DNA of 46,198 bases, from contig CAZCJA010000007.1 in NCBI GenBank assembly GCA_964499015.1, forward strand, positions 1 to 46,198. The letters run 5' to 3'. The translations under genes and the position numbers were made by a program. This DNA is from CAZCJA01 sp964499015. GTDB lineage: Bacteria; Elusimicrobiota; Elusimicrobia; F11. This document shows, in pieces, positions 1-7,483 of this stretch. The notes under the pieces were generated by a model. It saw only the letters and a program-made list of their open reading frames with translations, was not told the origin of the DNA and ran no database searches. The stretch's first letter is position 1. Each line of letters starts with the position of its first letter.

Positions 1-2
1 CC

Positions 3-971
3 GGGGCGGTGACAAGCCTGCAGGCGATGGAGTTCGGATCCGGCAGTCAAATTAATATTCCGATCGCGGTTCTCATTTGGCTCATGATCTATCCGATGAT
101 GCTCAAGATTGATTTTGCTTCCATCAAGGGCGTCGGAAAAAAGCCGAAAGGGCTGATCGTGACGCTGGTCGTTAATTGGCTGGTGAAACCGTTTTCAATG
201 GCGTTCTTTGGCTGGGTGTTTTTTAAACATTTGTTCCTGCCGCTCATCGGTCCCGAACTCGCCGGTCAATACATCGCCGGCGTCATCATCCTTGCGGCCG
301 CCCCCTGCACCGCCATGGTGTTTGTTTGGTCGTATCTTTCGGACGGAGATCCCGCTTACACGCTGGTTCAGGTGTCAGTGAACGACTTGATCATGCTCGT
401 CGCGTTCGCGCCCATCGTTAAATTTCTGGTTTCCGGAGCCGCCGGCTTGGATGTTCCTTTCAATGTTCTCCTGACCTCGGTTCTTGTGTTCGTGGTCATT
501 CCGCTGGCCCTTGGCTCGTTCAGCCGCGCGATTTTGATCAAGCGCAAAGGAATCGAATGGTTCAACGAAAAATTTGTGTCGTTCTTCCACCCGGTGACGG
601 TCATGGCGCTTCTTGCCACGCTGGTCGCTATCTTTGCGTTCCAAGCGGAAAACATCACCTCTCGCGCTTTCCACGTGGTTTTGATCGCGGTGCCCATTCT
701 CATCCAGGTGTATTTCAATTCAGGCTTGACCTATGGCCTGATGAAATTATGGAAAGTCCCCTATCCGGTGGCGGCGCCGGGGGCTTTGATCGGCGCGTCA
801 AACTTTTTTGAACTGGCCGTCGCGACCGCGATTGCCTTGTACGGGCCGGGTTCTGGGGCGGCGCTGGCCACGGTGGTCGGGGTGCTTGTCGAAGTTCCCG
901 TCATGCTTTCGGTTTGCCGCATCTGCGTGGCGACCAAGCATTGGTTTGATCCTCCCGTGCGAAGCGCCTGA
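3..971 (+). CDS. acr3: ACR3-family arsenite efflux permease, 5'-truncated by the window edge
   Basis: This is an inner-membrane arsenite [As(III)] exporter of the ACR3 type in the BART superfamily. The frame is open to the first base, and a GTG at 9 is only an internal codon, so the first transmembrane segment is missing. What remains is about 320 residues of closely spaced hydrophobic helices. The family-diagnostic stretch with a cysteine in the fourth helix is present (AAAPCTAMVFVWSYL, near residue 97), as are a later conserved segment (NDLIMLVAFAPIV) and the C-terminal GASNFFELAVATAIALYG. In ACR3 proteins the conserved Cys is needed for arsenite transport. No arsR or arsC is visible, and the upstream context lies outside the window. 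The gene ends about 45 bp before the nrf promoter and no clear terminator separates them. Family assignment is secure. Confidence 0.93.
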   Translation, partial: GAVTSLQAMEFGSGSQINIPIAVLIWLMIYPMMLKIDFASIKGVGKKPKGLIVTLVVNWLVKPFSMAFFGWVFFKHLFLPLIGPELAGQYIAGVIILAAAPCTAMVFVWSYLSDGDPAYTLVQVSVNDLIMLVAFAPIVKFLVSGAAGLDVPFNVLLTSVLVFVVIPLALGSFSRAILIKRKGIEWFNEKFVSFFHPVTVMALLATLVAIFAFQAENITSRAFHVVLIAVPILIQVYFNSGLTYGLMKLWKVPYPVAAPGALIGASNFFELAVATAIALYGPGSGAALATVVGVLVEVPVMLSVCRICVATKHWFDPPVRSA

Positions 972-1015
972 GAGACTGGGCCGGCTGCTAAAAATCTTTG
1001 CCGATCGAATTATTT

Positions 1016-1044
1016 TTGACATGCCCCTGATCGATTAATAGGAT
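1016..1044 (+). promoter_or_regulatory. Sigma-70-type promoter of the porin-Rrf2-nrfHA operon
   Basis: A perfect -35 hexamer TTGACA (1016-1021) is followed by a 17-nt spacer and a -10 hexamer TAGGAT (1039-1044, four of six matches to TATAAT). It is the only good promoter between the arsenite exporter and the nrf operon. The -10 lies inside the long palindrome at 1035-1060, so a protein bound there would block RNA polymerase. Seen directly in the sequence; promoter activity is inferred. Confidence 0.75.
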
Positions 1045-1060
1045 ATTAATATCCTATTAA
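1035..1060. promoter_or_regulatory. 26-bp perfect palindrome, probable Rrf2-type operator
   Basis: The half-site TTAATAGGATATT (1035-1047) is followed immediately by its exact reverse complement AATATCCTATTAA (1048-1060). It covers the -10 element and the likely transcription start, and lies 17 bp before the first start codon of the operon. Rrf2-family repressors such as NsrR and IscR bind AT-rich dyads of about this size. An Rrf2 gene is the second gene of this operon, so autorepression is the simplest reading. The binding protein is inferred. Confidence 0.75.
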
Positions 1061-1076
1061 TGAAAAGGGGGGATGG

Positions 1077-2378
1077 ATGGTCTTGAAAAGAGCGCTCACG
1101 CTGGGAGCCGTTATTTTGTTTTTCGTCTCATGGAAAGTCGAGGCAGAGAATGTTGAGTTCGGAGGAGAGCTCCGGTTAAGGCCTGAATTCCGAAGTAACC
1201 CTGATTTTAACGGCAACACGCATGAAGGTAACTCGTTCGTCGGATCGCGTCTACGCGTGACAGGCAAGGGCAAGGCGGCTGATGATGTCATCGTTAAAGT
1301 TACATTTCAAGACACGCGCAATTGGGGAGAAGAGGCTGGAGCTTCCGCTGGATTAACAGATACAGGCGAGGCCGTGGATATTCACGAAGGATATGTCGAG
1401 TTCTCTCGTTTCTTAAATTCTTTTTTTAGCTTGAGAGCCGGGCGGCAGGAATTGTCGTACGGCGACCAGAGGCTCATCGGAAATTTCGGGTGGAGCAATC
1501 AGGGCCGGGCTTTTGATGCATTTAAATTATTTGTCGATAACCCCGTCGCCGCGCTTGATTTTTTCACTGCGAAAAGGAAAGAAAATAACGGTACGACGGC
1601 GGCCAATTCCGGTATGGATCGCGATTTGTCGGGTATTTATTCGTCGTGGAAAAAAGTTCTTCCCAGGACAATCGTGGATCTGTATTTTTTTCATGATCGC
1701 GAAGGCGATACCACGGGCGTTGCCAAAACTAAAAATGTTTATACCGTCGGAACCAGGCTGATTGGAAAGGCCAGCGGATTCGATTATACCGTTGAGGCGC
1801 CATTTCAATTTGGAGATAACGGAACAGTGGTGGGTGTCTCCTCTGATAGCGTGAAAATTAGCGCTTACGCGTTGGCGGCCAAGGCCGGATACACGTTTGA
1901 TGGCCCAAAAGAAGTGCGCTTGGGTCTGGAGTATAATCTTGCTTCCGGCGACAGCAACGCTGCCGATTCAACCTCAAAGACTTTTAATAATTTATTCCCC
2001 ACCAATCATATTTTTTACGGATACATGGACAATCAAGGCTGGCGCAATATGAAGGCATGGAATATTTCAGTCAGCGCAAGGCCTTCTGAGCAGTGGTATG
2101 CCTACCTCGGATTTTGGAATTTTGAATTGATGGAAGAGAAAGACGGTTGGTACAGCGCCGGAGGGACAGCTACGGGATCTTTGAGGACGGCTTCAGCTGC
2201 AAACACGTTGAACGACATCGGCAATGAAGTGGATTTTTTGGTCCGGTTTTCTCAGACGTCGAAGATCGTGTGGGAGGCCGGTTACAGCCATTTTTTCACG
2301 GGGTCATTCATTGATAATCGAGTTCAAAATGAGGGCGATTCCGATTGGAGCTATATCATGTCGACGGTGAAATTTTAA
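1077..2378 (+). CDS. Outer-membrane beta-barrel porin, alginate-export (Alginate_exp) family
   Basis: A 433-residue exported protein with a signal peptide (residues 1 to about 23, ending near KVEA), then amphipathic beta-strands through to a C-terminal Phe, as expected of an outer-membrane barrel. The stretch with LRAGRQELSYGDQRLIG and SNQGRAFDAFKL (about residues 121-150) matches the Alginate_exp family, whose members include porins for many small solutes. The family name does not imply alginate export here. It is the first gene of the operon with an Rrf2 regulator and nrfHA, so a role in nitrite or other anion entry to the periplasm is plausible but unproven. The start is chosen because AAAAGGGGGG lies just upstream and a good signal peptide follows. 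Base composition is AT-richer than the flanking genes. Confidence 0.8.
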   Translation: MVLKRALTLGAVILFFVSWKVEAENVEFGGELRLRPEFRSNPDFNGNTHEGNSFVGSRLRVTGKGKAADDVIVKVTFQDTRNWGEEAGASAGLTDTGEAVDIHEGYVEFSRFLNSFFSLRAGRQELSYGDQRLIGNFGWSNQGRAFDAFKLFVDNPVAALDFFTAKRKENNGTTAANSGMDRDLSGIYSSWKKVLPRTIVDLYFFHDREGDTTGVAKTKNVYTVGTRLIGKASGFDYTVEAPFQFGDNGTVVGVSSDSVKISAYALAAKAGYTFDGPKEVRLGLEYNLASGDSNAADSTSKTFNNLFPTNHIFYGYMDNQGWRNMKAWNISVSARPSEQWYAYLGFWNFELMEEKDGWYSAGGTATGSLRTASAANTLNDIGNEVDFLVRFSQTSKIVWEAGYSHFFTGSFIDNRVQNEGDSDWSYIMSTVKF

Positions 2379-2381
2379 AAC

Positions 2382-2861
2382 GTGATTTACTCGAAGACCA
2401 GCGGCTATGCAATTCGCGCGCTGGGATTTATGGCGTCTCAGCCGCCGGAGCGGCCGGTTGATATTCAGCTCATAGCCAAGGCCTGTCGAATATCGCCAAC
2501 CTACCTGGCCAAAATATTTCAAGCGCTGACTCGTGCGGGGCTTGTGAAATCTCAGCGCGGTGCTGGCGGTGGTTATTTATTTCGTAAAGACCCTTCAACC
2601 ATATCGCTTCTGGCAATCATTCAGGTAACCGACGATTCAAAACAATCGCCGCTTTTTAACTGTGTTATGGGGTTGGATTTCTGCGGCGACAAAAATCCAT
2701 GCCTAATACATCCAGACTGGGTGAAATTGACGCGTCACGCGAAGGAAAAATTTTCGCAGTCAACCGTCAAGGATTTGTCGGCGCTTATGAATTGCCGGAA
2801 GCCATTCCTTGTAAAAAAAAGCATTTTGTCTAAAGGGATGAGGAAGGTGTTTTCACTATGA
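2382..2861 (+). CDS. Rrf2-family [Fe-S] transcriptional regulator (NsrR/IscR-like)
   Basis: A 159-residue cytoplasmic DNA-binding regulator. The N-terminal winged helix-turn-helix shows the family pattern (YSKTSGYAIRAL, then ISPTYLAKIFQALTRAGLVKSQRGAGGGY, residues 3-65). Three cysteines, C94, C101 and C107, with spacing C-x6-C-x5-C, match the position of the iron-sulfur ligands in IscR (C-x5-C-x5-C) and NsrR. A cluster-binding sensor is therefore likely. Linkage to a nitrite/NO-reducing enzyme favours NsrR-like NO sensing, which is inference. The GTG start lies three bases after the porin stop, and the gene overlaps nrfH by four bases (ATGA), so it is co-transcribed. The palindrome at 1035-1060 is the likely target. 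An iron-sulfur or nitrite sensor role cannot be excluded. Confidence 0.88.
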   Translation: MIYSKTSGYAIRALGFMASQPPERPVDIQLIAKACRISPTYLAKIFQALTRAGLVKSQRGAGGGYLFRKDPSTISLLAIIQVTDDSKQSPLFNCVMGLDFCGDKNPCLIHPDWVKLTRHAKEKFSQSTVKDLSALMNCRKPFLVKKSILSKGMRKVFSL

Positions 2862-3361
2862 GCCGAACGCAGTACCTGATCATGGCGGTTCTCATCGGTC
2901 TTTTTGCCGGAGTCGGCCTGACCACGTTTCGATACGGAGAAGGACTGTCATATTTCAGCAAAGATCCAAGGGCATGTATTAACTGCCACATTATGCAGCC
3001 GCAATTCGACTCCTGGCAAAAGGCGAGCCATCACACCGCCGCAAGTTGCGTGGAATGCCACTTGCCACACAATACGATTGAAAAATATATCGCCAAGGCC
3101 GACAATGGGTATCGGCATTCTAAAGGATTTACACTGCAGGATTTTCCTGAACCGATCATGATTGGTGAGAGAAATGGCCGGATATTGCAGGAAAATTGCG
3201 TTCGATGCCACGATGCTATGGTGCATGGCATTGTGGGAGAAAAAAAACCGGAGTTGAAAACTCTCACATGTGTTCATTGTCATGCGGGCGTGGGCCATGG
3301 TGAAAGAGCAGGTATGGGAAAATTTGAAAAAACACATTTTCAAAAGAGGGGGGCCAAATGA
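2858..3361 (+). CDS. nrfH: Cytochrome c nitrite reductase small subunit, tetraheme quinol dehydrogenase NrfH
   Basis: NrfH is the membrane-anchored tetraheme cytochrome that oxidises menaquinol and feeds electrons to NrfA. The 167-residue protein has one N-terminal transmembrane helix (about residues 7-24) and four CxxCH heme sites at C40-H44, C64-H68, C114-H118 and C138-H142. The first motif reads CINCHIM, and the Met two residues after the His matches the unusual Met ligand of NrfH heme 1. Length and motif order are normal for the NapC/NirT family. The start overlaps the Rrf2 stop by four bases, and the 3' end overlaps nrfA by four bases, so the two subunits are probably translationally coupled. 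No nrfEFG-type heme lyase gene is in the window. Confidence 0.95.
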   Translation: MSRTQYLIMAVLIGLFAGVGLTTFRYGEGLSYFSKDPRACINCHIMQPQFDSWQKASHHTAASCVECHLPHNTIEKYIAKADNGYRHSKGFTLQDFPEPIMIGERNGRILQENCVRCHDAMVHGIVGEKKPELKTLTCVHCHAGVGHGERAGMGKFEKTHFQKRGAK

Positions 3362-4794
3362 GAAATTTTTTTAACCGACTTAAATCCATGAGAATGTTTT
3401 TGTTGCTATCGGCCAGCATAGCCGGAGGCGTTATCATTGTGGCGGCGCTTCTAATCAATATTTTTGAAAGGAAAAGCGAAGCTCGGAATCCGTATGTCCG
3501 GCTGGTTGATGTCACTGAAAATGATACGGACCCCGCGAAATGGGGCGTCAACTGGCCAAAAGAGTACGATTCCTACAAATTGACGGCGGAAACTACCCGT
3601 ACGCGTTTTGGGGGGCATGGAGGCAGCGAAGCTATGCCTGAGCAAAAAATCGATCGTGACCCTTGGCTCAAGCGCATCTTTCAAGGATACGCCTTTTCCA
3701 TCGATTACCGCGATCGCCGCGGCCACGCGTATATGTTGGAGGACCAGGAACAAACAAAGCGGCTTACCAAACCGCAAACAGGGTCTTGCCTGCACTGCCA
3801 CGCATCCGTGATGCCTCTTTACCGCGAACTTGGCGATGGCGATGCGATGAAAGGGTTTGAAAAAAGTTATCAGTACTCGTATCAAGATCTGAATAAAAAG
3901 TTGCATGACATGGGGCATGCTCATCCCGTTTCATGCGTCGATTGCCACGACCCAAAAACAATGAGTCTACGAGTGACACGTCCCGGATTCATAAAGGGAA
4001 TTCAAGCTTTGGCCGAATCAAAAGCAGACGTGCCTCACCTGCCTTCCGTTCAGCGATGGAGAGAGGGCAGTCGCAAAGAGCCGTATGATCCGAACGTTCT
4101 TGCTTCTCGTTCAGAGATGCGGTCTTACACCTGCGGCCAATGCCATGTTGAGTACTACTGTGGCCCAAAAATGCCGCTCACTTTTCCGTGGGGCAAAGGG
4201 TTGAAAGCCGAGAACATTGAAGAATATTGGAACAGCACGAAATTTAATGATCTGACCGCATTTGTTGATTTCGTTCACAAAGAAAGCGGCGCGAAATTGT
4301 TGAAGGCCCAACATCCGGAATTTGAGTTGTGGAGCCAGGGGATTCATGCACGTAGCGGGGTTTCGTGCGCGGATTGCCATATGCCCTATATGCGCGACGG
4401 CGCAACCAAGGTGTCGGATCATTGGGTGCGAAGCCCGCTTCTGAACATTAATCGCTCCTGCCAAACCTGTCATCGTGTTCCTGAGGCGGAAATTAAAGCT
4501 CGTGTAGATGTGATCCAGCAGCGTAATCATGATTTATTACAGCGGGCGGCCAAAGCGCTCACGGATCAGTTGGACTCGATTGAAAGAGCAAAAACAGCGG
4601 GGGCTTCCGAGAACCAGTTGAAAGAGGCGCTCGATATGCAGCGAAAAGCGCAGTGGCGGCTTGATTTCATTGCAGCGGAGAATTCAATGGGGTTTCATGC
4701 TCCGCAAGAGGCGGCGCGGATTTTGGGCGAAGCGGCTGATTATGCGCGGCAGGGAGAAGTGCAGGCAGTGCGATGGAAAGAGCGGCGTAACTGA
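3358..4794 (+). CDS. nrfA: Ammonia-forming cytochrome c nitrite reductase NrfA, with CxxCH in place of CxxCK
   Basis: NrfA is the periplasmic pentaheme enzyme that reduces nitrite (and NO) to ammonium with six electrons. The 478-residue protein starts with a signal or anchor helix (about 12-35). Five heme sites follow: C144-H148, C193-H197, C259-H263, C337-H341 and C368-H372. The third is followed by VEYY (264-267), which contains the active-site Tyr. KAQH at 316-319 matches the conserved K-x-Q-H that supplies calcium ligands and the catalytic His, and RGH at 121-123 fits the active-site Arg region. The first, catalytic motif reads CLHCH and not CxxCK, so the active heme would carry a proximal His; this variant is known from Campylobacter-type NrfA. 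An extra Cys (268) follows VEYY. It overlaps nrfH by four bases. Confidence 0.95.
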   Translation: MRNFFNRLKSMRMFLLLSASIAGGVIIVAALLINIFERKSEARNPYVRLVDVTENDTDPAKWGVNWPKEYDSYKLTAETTRTRFGGHGGSEAMPEQKIDRDPWLKRIFQGYAFSIDYRDRRGHAYMLEDQEQTKRLTKPQTGSCLHCHASVMPLYRELGDGDAMKGFEKSYQYSYQDLNKKLHDMGHAHPVSCVDCHDPKTMSLRVTRPGFIKGIQALAESKADVPHLPSVQRWREGSRKEPYDPNVLASRSEMRSYTCGQCHVEYYCGPKMPLTFPWGKGLKAENIEEYWNSTKFNDLTAFVDFVHKESGAKLLKAQHPEFELWSQGIHARSGVSCADCHMPYMRDGATKVSDHWVRSPLLNINRSCQTCHRVPEAEIKARVDVIQQRNHDLLQRAAKALTDQLDSIERAKTAGASENQLKEALDMQRKAQWRLDFIAAENSMGFHAPQEAARILGEAADYARQGEVQAVRWKERRN

Positions 4795-4859
4795 TTCCTT
4801 GGAGTTCCTATTCACTATGTGAGGATCAGTTAAACACCTGGGGCTCGACAAAGAATAGG

Positions 4860-4865
4860 TATCAT
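4860..4865 (+). promoter_or_regulatory. -10-like hexamer TATCAT directly before engB
   Basis: TATCAT matches five of six positions of TATAAT and ends six bases before the engB ATG. No Shine-Dalgarno sequence lies at the usual distance. If it is used, transcription would start at or next to the ATG and give a leaderless mRNA. I see no convincing -35 element, so this is tentative. Confidence 0.4.
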
Positions 4866-4871
4866 CGCCTC

Positions 4872-5459
4872 ATGAAAGAACCCCTGCATGGCGCGCGTTT
4901 TCTAATGGCCGAAACCGCGCACGACCGCCTGCCCGTCGGCGACGCTGAAGTCGCCTTTATCGGCCGCTCCAACGTCGGCAAAAGCTCGCTTTTGTGCGCG
5001 ATCACCAACAATTGGAAACTCGCGCGCGTTTCCAAAACCCCGGGCGCCACGCGCGCCATTAATGTGTTCGAGGTCAAACCCGGGCGCTGGATCGTGGATC
5101 TGCCCGGTTATGGCTACGCGGTCGGCCCCAAGCGCGCCCGCGACTATTGGCCGGAGATGATCGGCCGCTATTTGACCGAGCGCGCGGTCATGAAACGCGT
5201 CTATGTTCTCGTCGATACCGAAATTGGGGCGGGCAAGATCGATACGGAGTTGGTAAAGTGGCTCATCGAAAAGCATGTCCCCTATAAGATCGTGGCGACC
5301 AAAGCCGATAAATTGGGCCGCCAGCATCACGGCACACAGCGCGAGCGCATCGCCACGGCTTTAGGCGGCGTTCCGTCGGACGTGCTTCTGGTCAGCACGC
5401 AAACCAAACAGAATATCGACCTGCTTAAAAAAGACGTTGTGGCGGAACTCGGACTATGA
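4872..5459 (+). CDS. engB: Ribosome-biogenesis GTPase EngB (YihA/YsxC)
   Basis: EngB is an essential GTPase needed for assembly of the large ribosomal subunit. All five G motifs are readable in the 195-residue protein: G1 GRSNVGKSS (residues 31-39), G2 around TPGATR, G3 DLPGYG, G4 TKAD and G5 near VSTQTK. The size and the G2 TPGxTR signature are typical of the EngB/YsxC subgroup within TRAFAC GTPases. The ATG fits the family start. No Shine-Dalgarno sequence precedes it, but a TATCAT hexamer does, so the transcript may be leaderless. The last four bases overlap the start of rnr (ATGA), making a two-gene operon. Sampled GC content is much higher than in the adjacent nrf operon. Confidence 0.95.
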   Translation: MKEPLHGARFLMAETAHDRLPVGDAEVAFIGRSNVGKSSLLCAITNNWKLARVSKTPGATRAINVFEVKPGRWIVDLPGYGYAVGPKRARDYWPEMIGRYLTERAVMKRVYVLVDTEIGAGKIDTELVKWLIEKHVPYKIVATKADKLGRQHHGTQRERIATALGGVPSDVLLVSTQTKQNIDLLKKDVVAELGL

Positions 5460-7483
5460 AACGTCACGGCGGCAAAAAGTTCTTTAAGCGCGCCCGCTCA
5501 CACGCGCCGCATCACGCCCGTCCGGGCCAACCTCACCAAGACAAGGGCCCCAAATCCTACGCGACCGGCGTTCTCCAGATAAAAGGAAAAATCGGTTTTA
5601 TACTGTCGGAAGACGCGGCCGTCGGCGACGTTTTGATTCAAGGGCCAAGCTTGCGTCTGGCCATGGGCGGCGACCGGGTCAAGGCCCATGTGACGTCGCG
5701 GGCGACAGACGAACGGCGTTCGGGTGTGATTGTGGAAGTGCTCGAGCGCGCGCGCCAAACGGTGGCCGGCACCTTCCAGCGCCAGGGCCCGCGCGCGGTG
5801 GTGGTCGTTGAGAAAGATCAATCGGTCGTGGAAATTTTGGACATGCAGAAGAAAGAACCGCGCGTGAACGACGTGGTCGTGGTGCGCATCACGCGTTGGC
5901 CGACCCAGGGCAAGGCCGCGGGCGGCGTTTTGGAAGAAGTGTTGGGCTCGCGCGACACGCCCGGCGTGGACTTGGAAGAGATCATCCGCATTTATGGCCT
6001 GCGCAACGCGTTTCCGGAAAACGTCAGCCGCGAAGCGGATTCGTTCGGTAATGAGGTTCCGGAATCGGCCTATAAAACGGGGCGCGAACTTTTTTTCGGC
6101 CGCGTGTTCACCATCGACGGGGCCGACGCCAAAGATTTTGACGATGCGGTGTCGTTGGAAAAAACCAGCGGCGGCTGGCGGTTGGGTGTGCACATCGCGG
6201 ACGTCGCTCAATATGTGAAAGAAGGCACTCCGCTCGACGAAGAAGCGCGTGCGCGCGGCACCAGTGTTTATTTTACCGGCAGCGTGATCCCGATGCTGCC
6301 CTTTCCGTTGTCCGACAACTTGTGCTCGCTGCGGCCCAACACCGTTCGGCTGACGCTTTCGTGCGTGATGGACATCAGCCACGATGGCCGTGTGGAAAAC
6401 TACAAGGTCATGGAAAGCGCAATCCGCAGCGCCAAGCGGTTCACCTATGACGAAGTGGAAATGATTTTGCAGGGCGCGGCTCCCGAAAATTTGGACCCCG
6501 CAATTACCCAAGACGTGCATGAGATGGGCAAGCTGGCCCGGCTATTGCGCGAGAAGCGATTCGGACGGGGTTCGCTCGATTTCGATTTTCCGGAACCGTA
6601 CGTGATTATGGCGCCGAACGGCCGCCCCGTCGACATTCGCACGCGCGAACGGCTGGAAGCGCACCGCCTGATTGAAGAGTTCATGCTGCTCGCCAACGAA
6701 ACCGTGGCCCGCTACATGAGCGATCGTCCCTTTATTTACCGAATCCACGATACGCCGGACCCTGCGCGTTTGGAAAAACTGAAGAAAGCGCTGCAGGCGT
6801 TGAACGCTCCCATGCCTCACGGCGCCGACATCACCAAACCGTCGGTATTGCGCACGGTCCTGATTAAAAGCGAAGGCACGCCGCTGCAGCAGATTATTCA
6901 CCTGCTTGTTCTGCGCAGCTTGAAGCAGGCGGTGTATTCCCCTGAGAACAAAGGCCACTACGGCTTGGCCTCCGAATGCTACACGCATTTCACGTCGCCC
7001 ATTCGCCGCTATCCGGATTTGATCGTGCACCGCTTGGTGAAAGAGCGCCTACACAACGTGCGGCGCGACGACCATTGGGCTGGAAAACTGCAGGGCGTCA
7101 GCACGCACACGTCCGCGCGCGAGCGCGTGGCGGTGGAGGCGGAACGGGAATTCATGGACATTCAGGAAACCCGGCTTATGGAGCCGCACGTGGGCGAGAC
7201 CTTCGACGGCTCGATTTCCGGCGTGACCAACTTCGGCTTTTTCGTGCAATTGGAGAAGTTCTTCGTTGAGGGCTTGGTGCACGTGACCAATTTACAGGGC
7301 GATTATTTCATCTTTGATGAAAACCGCATGACATTGCGCGGACGGCGAACGAACCGTGTGTTCTCGCTCGGCACGAAAGTGAAAGTGAAGCTGGCCGCGG
7401 CGAACGTGCTCACACGCAAGATTGATTTCGATTTGGTGGGTGGAGACGTTAAAGGGAAGAAAGTTCCTGGGCGATCCAGGTAG
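5456..7483 (+). CDS. rnr: Ribonuclease R (RNB/VacB family 3'-5' exoribonuclease)
   Basis: RNase R degrades structured RNA processively from the 3' end. The 675-residue protein has a basic His/Lys-rich N-terminus (residues 1-38), cold-shock-type OB folds up to about residue 175, the RNB catalytic domain (about 195-540) and a C-terminal S1 domain (about 575-660). The RNB magnesium-binding Asp cluster is seen in DGADAKDFDDAVSL, and the later FTSPIRRYPDLIVHRL is the family signature near the end of the domain. It is translationally coupled to engB by a four-base overlap. Its last 35 bases overlap, on the opposite strand, the end of the PorV-like gene at 7449-8567. It is somewhat shorter than E. 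coli RNase R but complete. Confidence 0.95.
   Translation: MKRHGGKKFFKRARSHAPHHARPGQPHQDKGPKSYATGVLQIKGKIGFILSEDAAVGDVLIQGPSLRLAMGGDRVKAHVTSRATDERRSGVIVEVLERARQTVAGTFQRQGPRAVVVVEKDQSVVEILDMQKKEPRVNDVVVVRITRWPTQGKAAGGVLEEVLGSRDTPGVDLEEIIRIYGLRNAFPENVSREADSFGNEVPESAYKTGRELFFGRVFTIDGADAKDFDDAVSLEKTSGGWRLGVHIADVAQYVKEGTPLDEEARARGTSVYFTGSVIPMLPFPLSDNLCSLRPNTVRLTLSCVMDISHDGRVENYKVMESAIRSAKRFTYDEVEMILQGAAPENLDPAITQDVHEMGKLARLLREKRFGRGSLDFDFPEPYVIMAPNGRPVDIRTRERLEAHRLIEEFMLLANETVARYMSDRPFIYRIHDTPDPARLEKLKKALQALNAPMPHGADITKPSVLRTVLIKSEGTPLQQIIHLLVLRSLKQAVYSPENKGHYGLASECYTHFTSPIRRYPDLIVHRLVKERLHNVRRDDHWAGKLQGVSTHTSARERVAVEAEREFMDIQETRLMEPHVGETFDGSISGVTNFGFFVQLEKFFVEGLVHVTNLQGDYFIFDENRMTLRGRRTNRVFSLGTKVKVKLAAANVLTRKIDFDLVGGDVKGKKVPGRSR

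Noticed and set aside
4789..4831. Inverted repeat AACTGAT ... ATCAGTT at the nrfA stop as a terminator
   Set aside because: The arms are seven bases with a 29-base loop and no T-run, so it is a weak hairpin; transcription from nrfA may run on toward engB.
5498..6520. 340-codon open frame on the minus strand inside rnr
   Set aside because: The opposite strand encodes a complete RNase R with all catalytic motifs. The frame is His/Arg-rich in the manner of antisense shadows of GC-rich genes and shows no domain.
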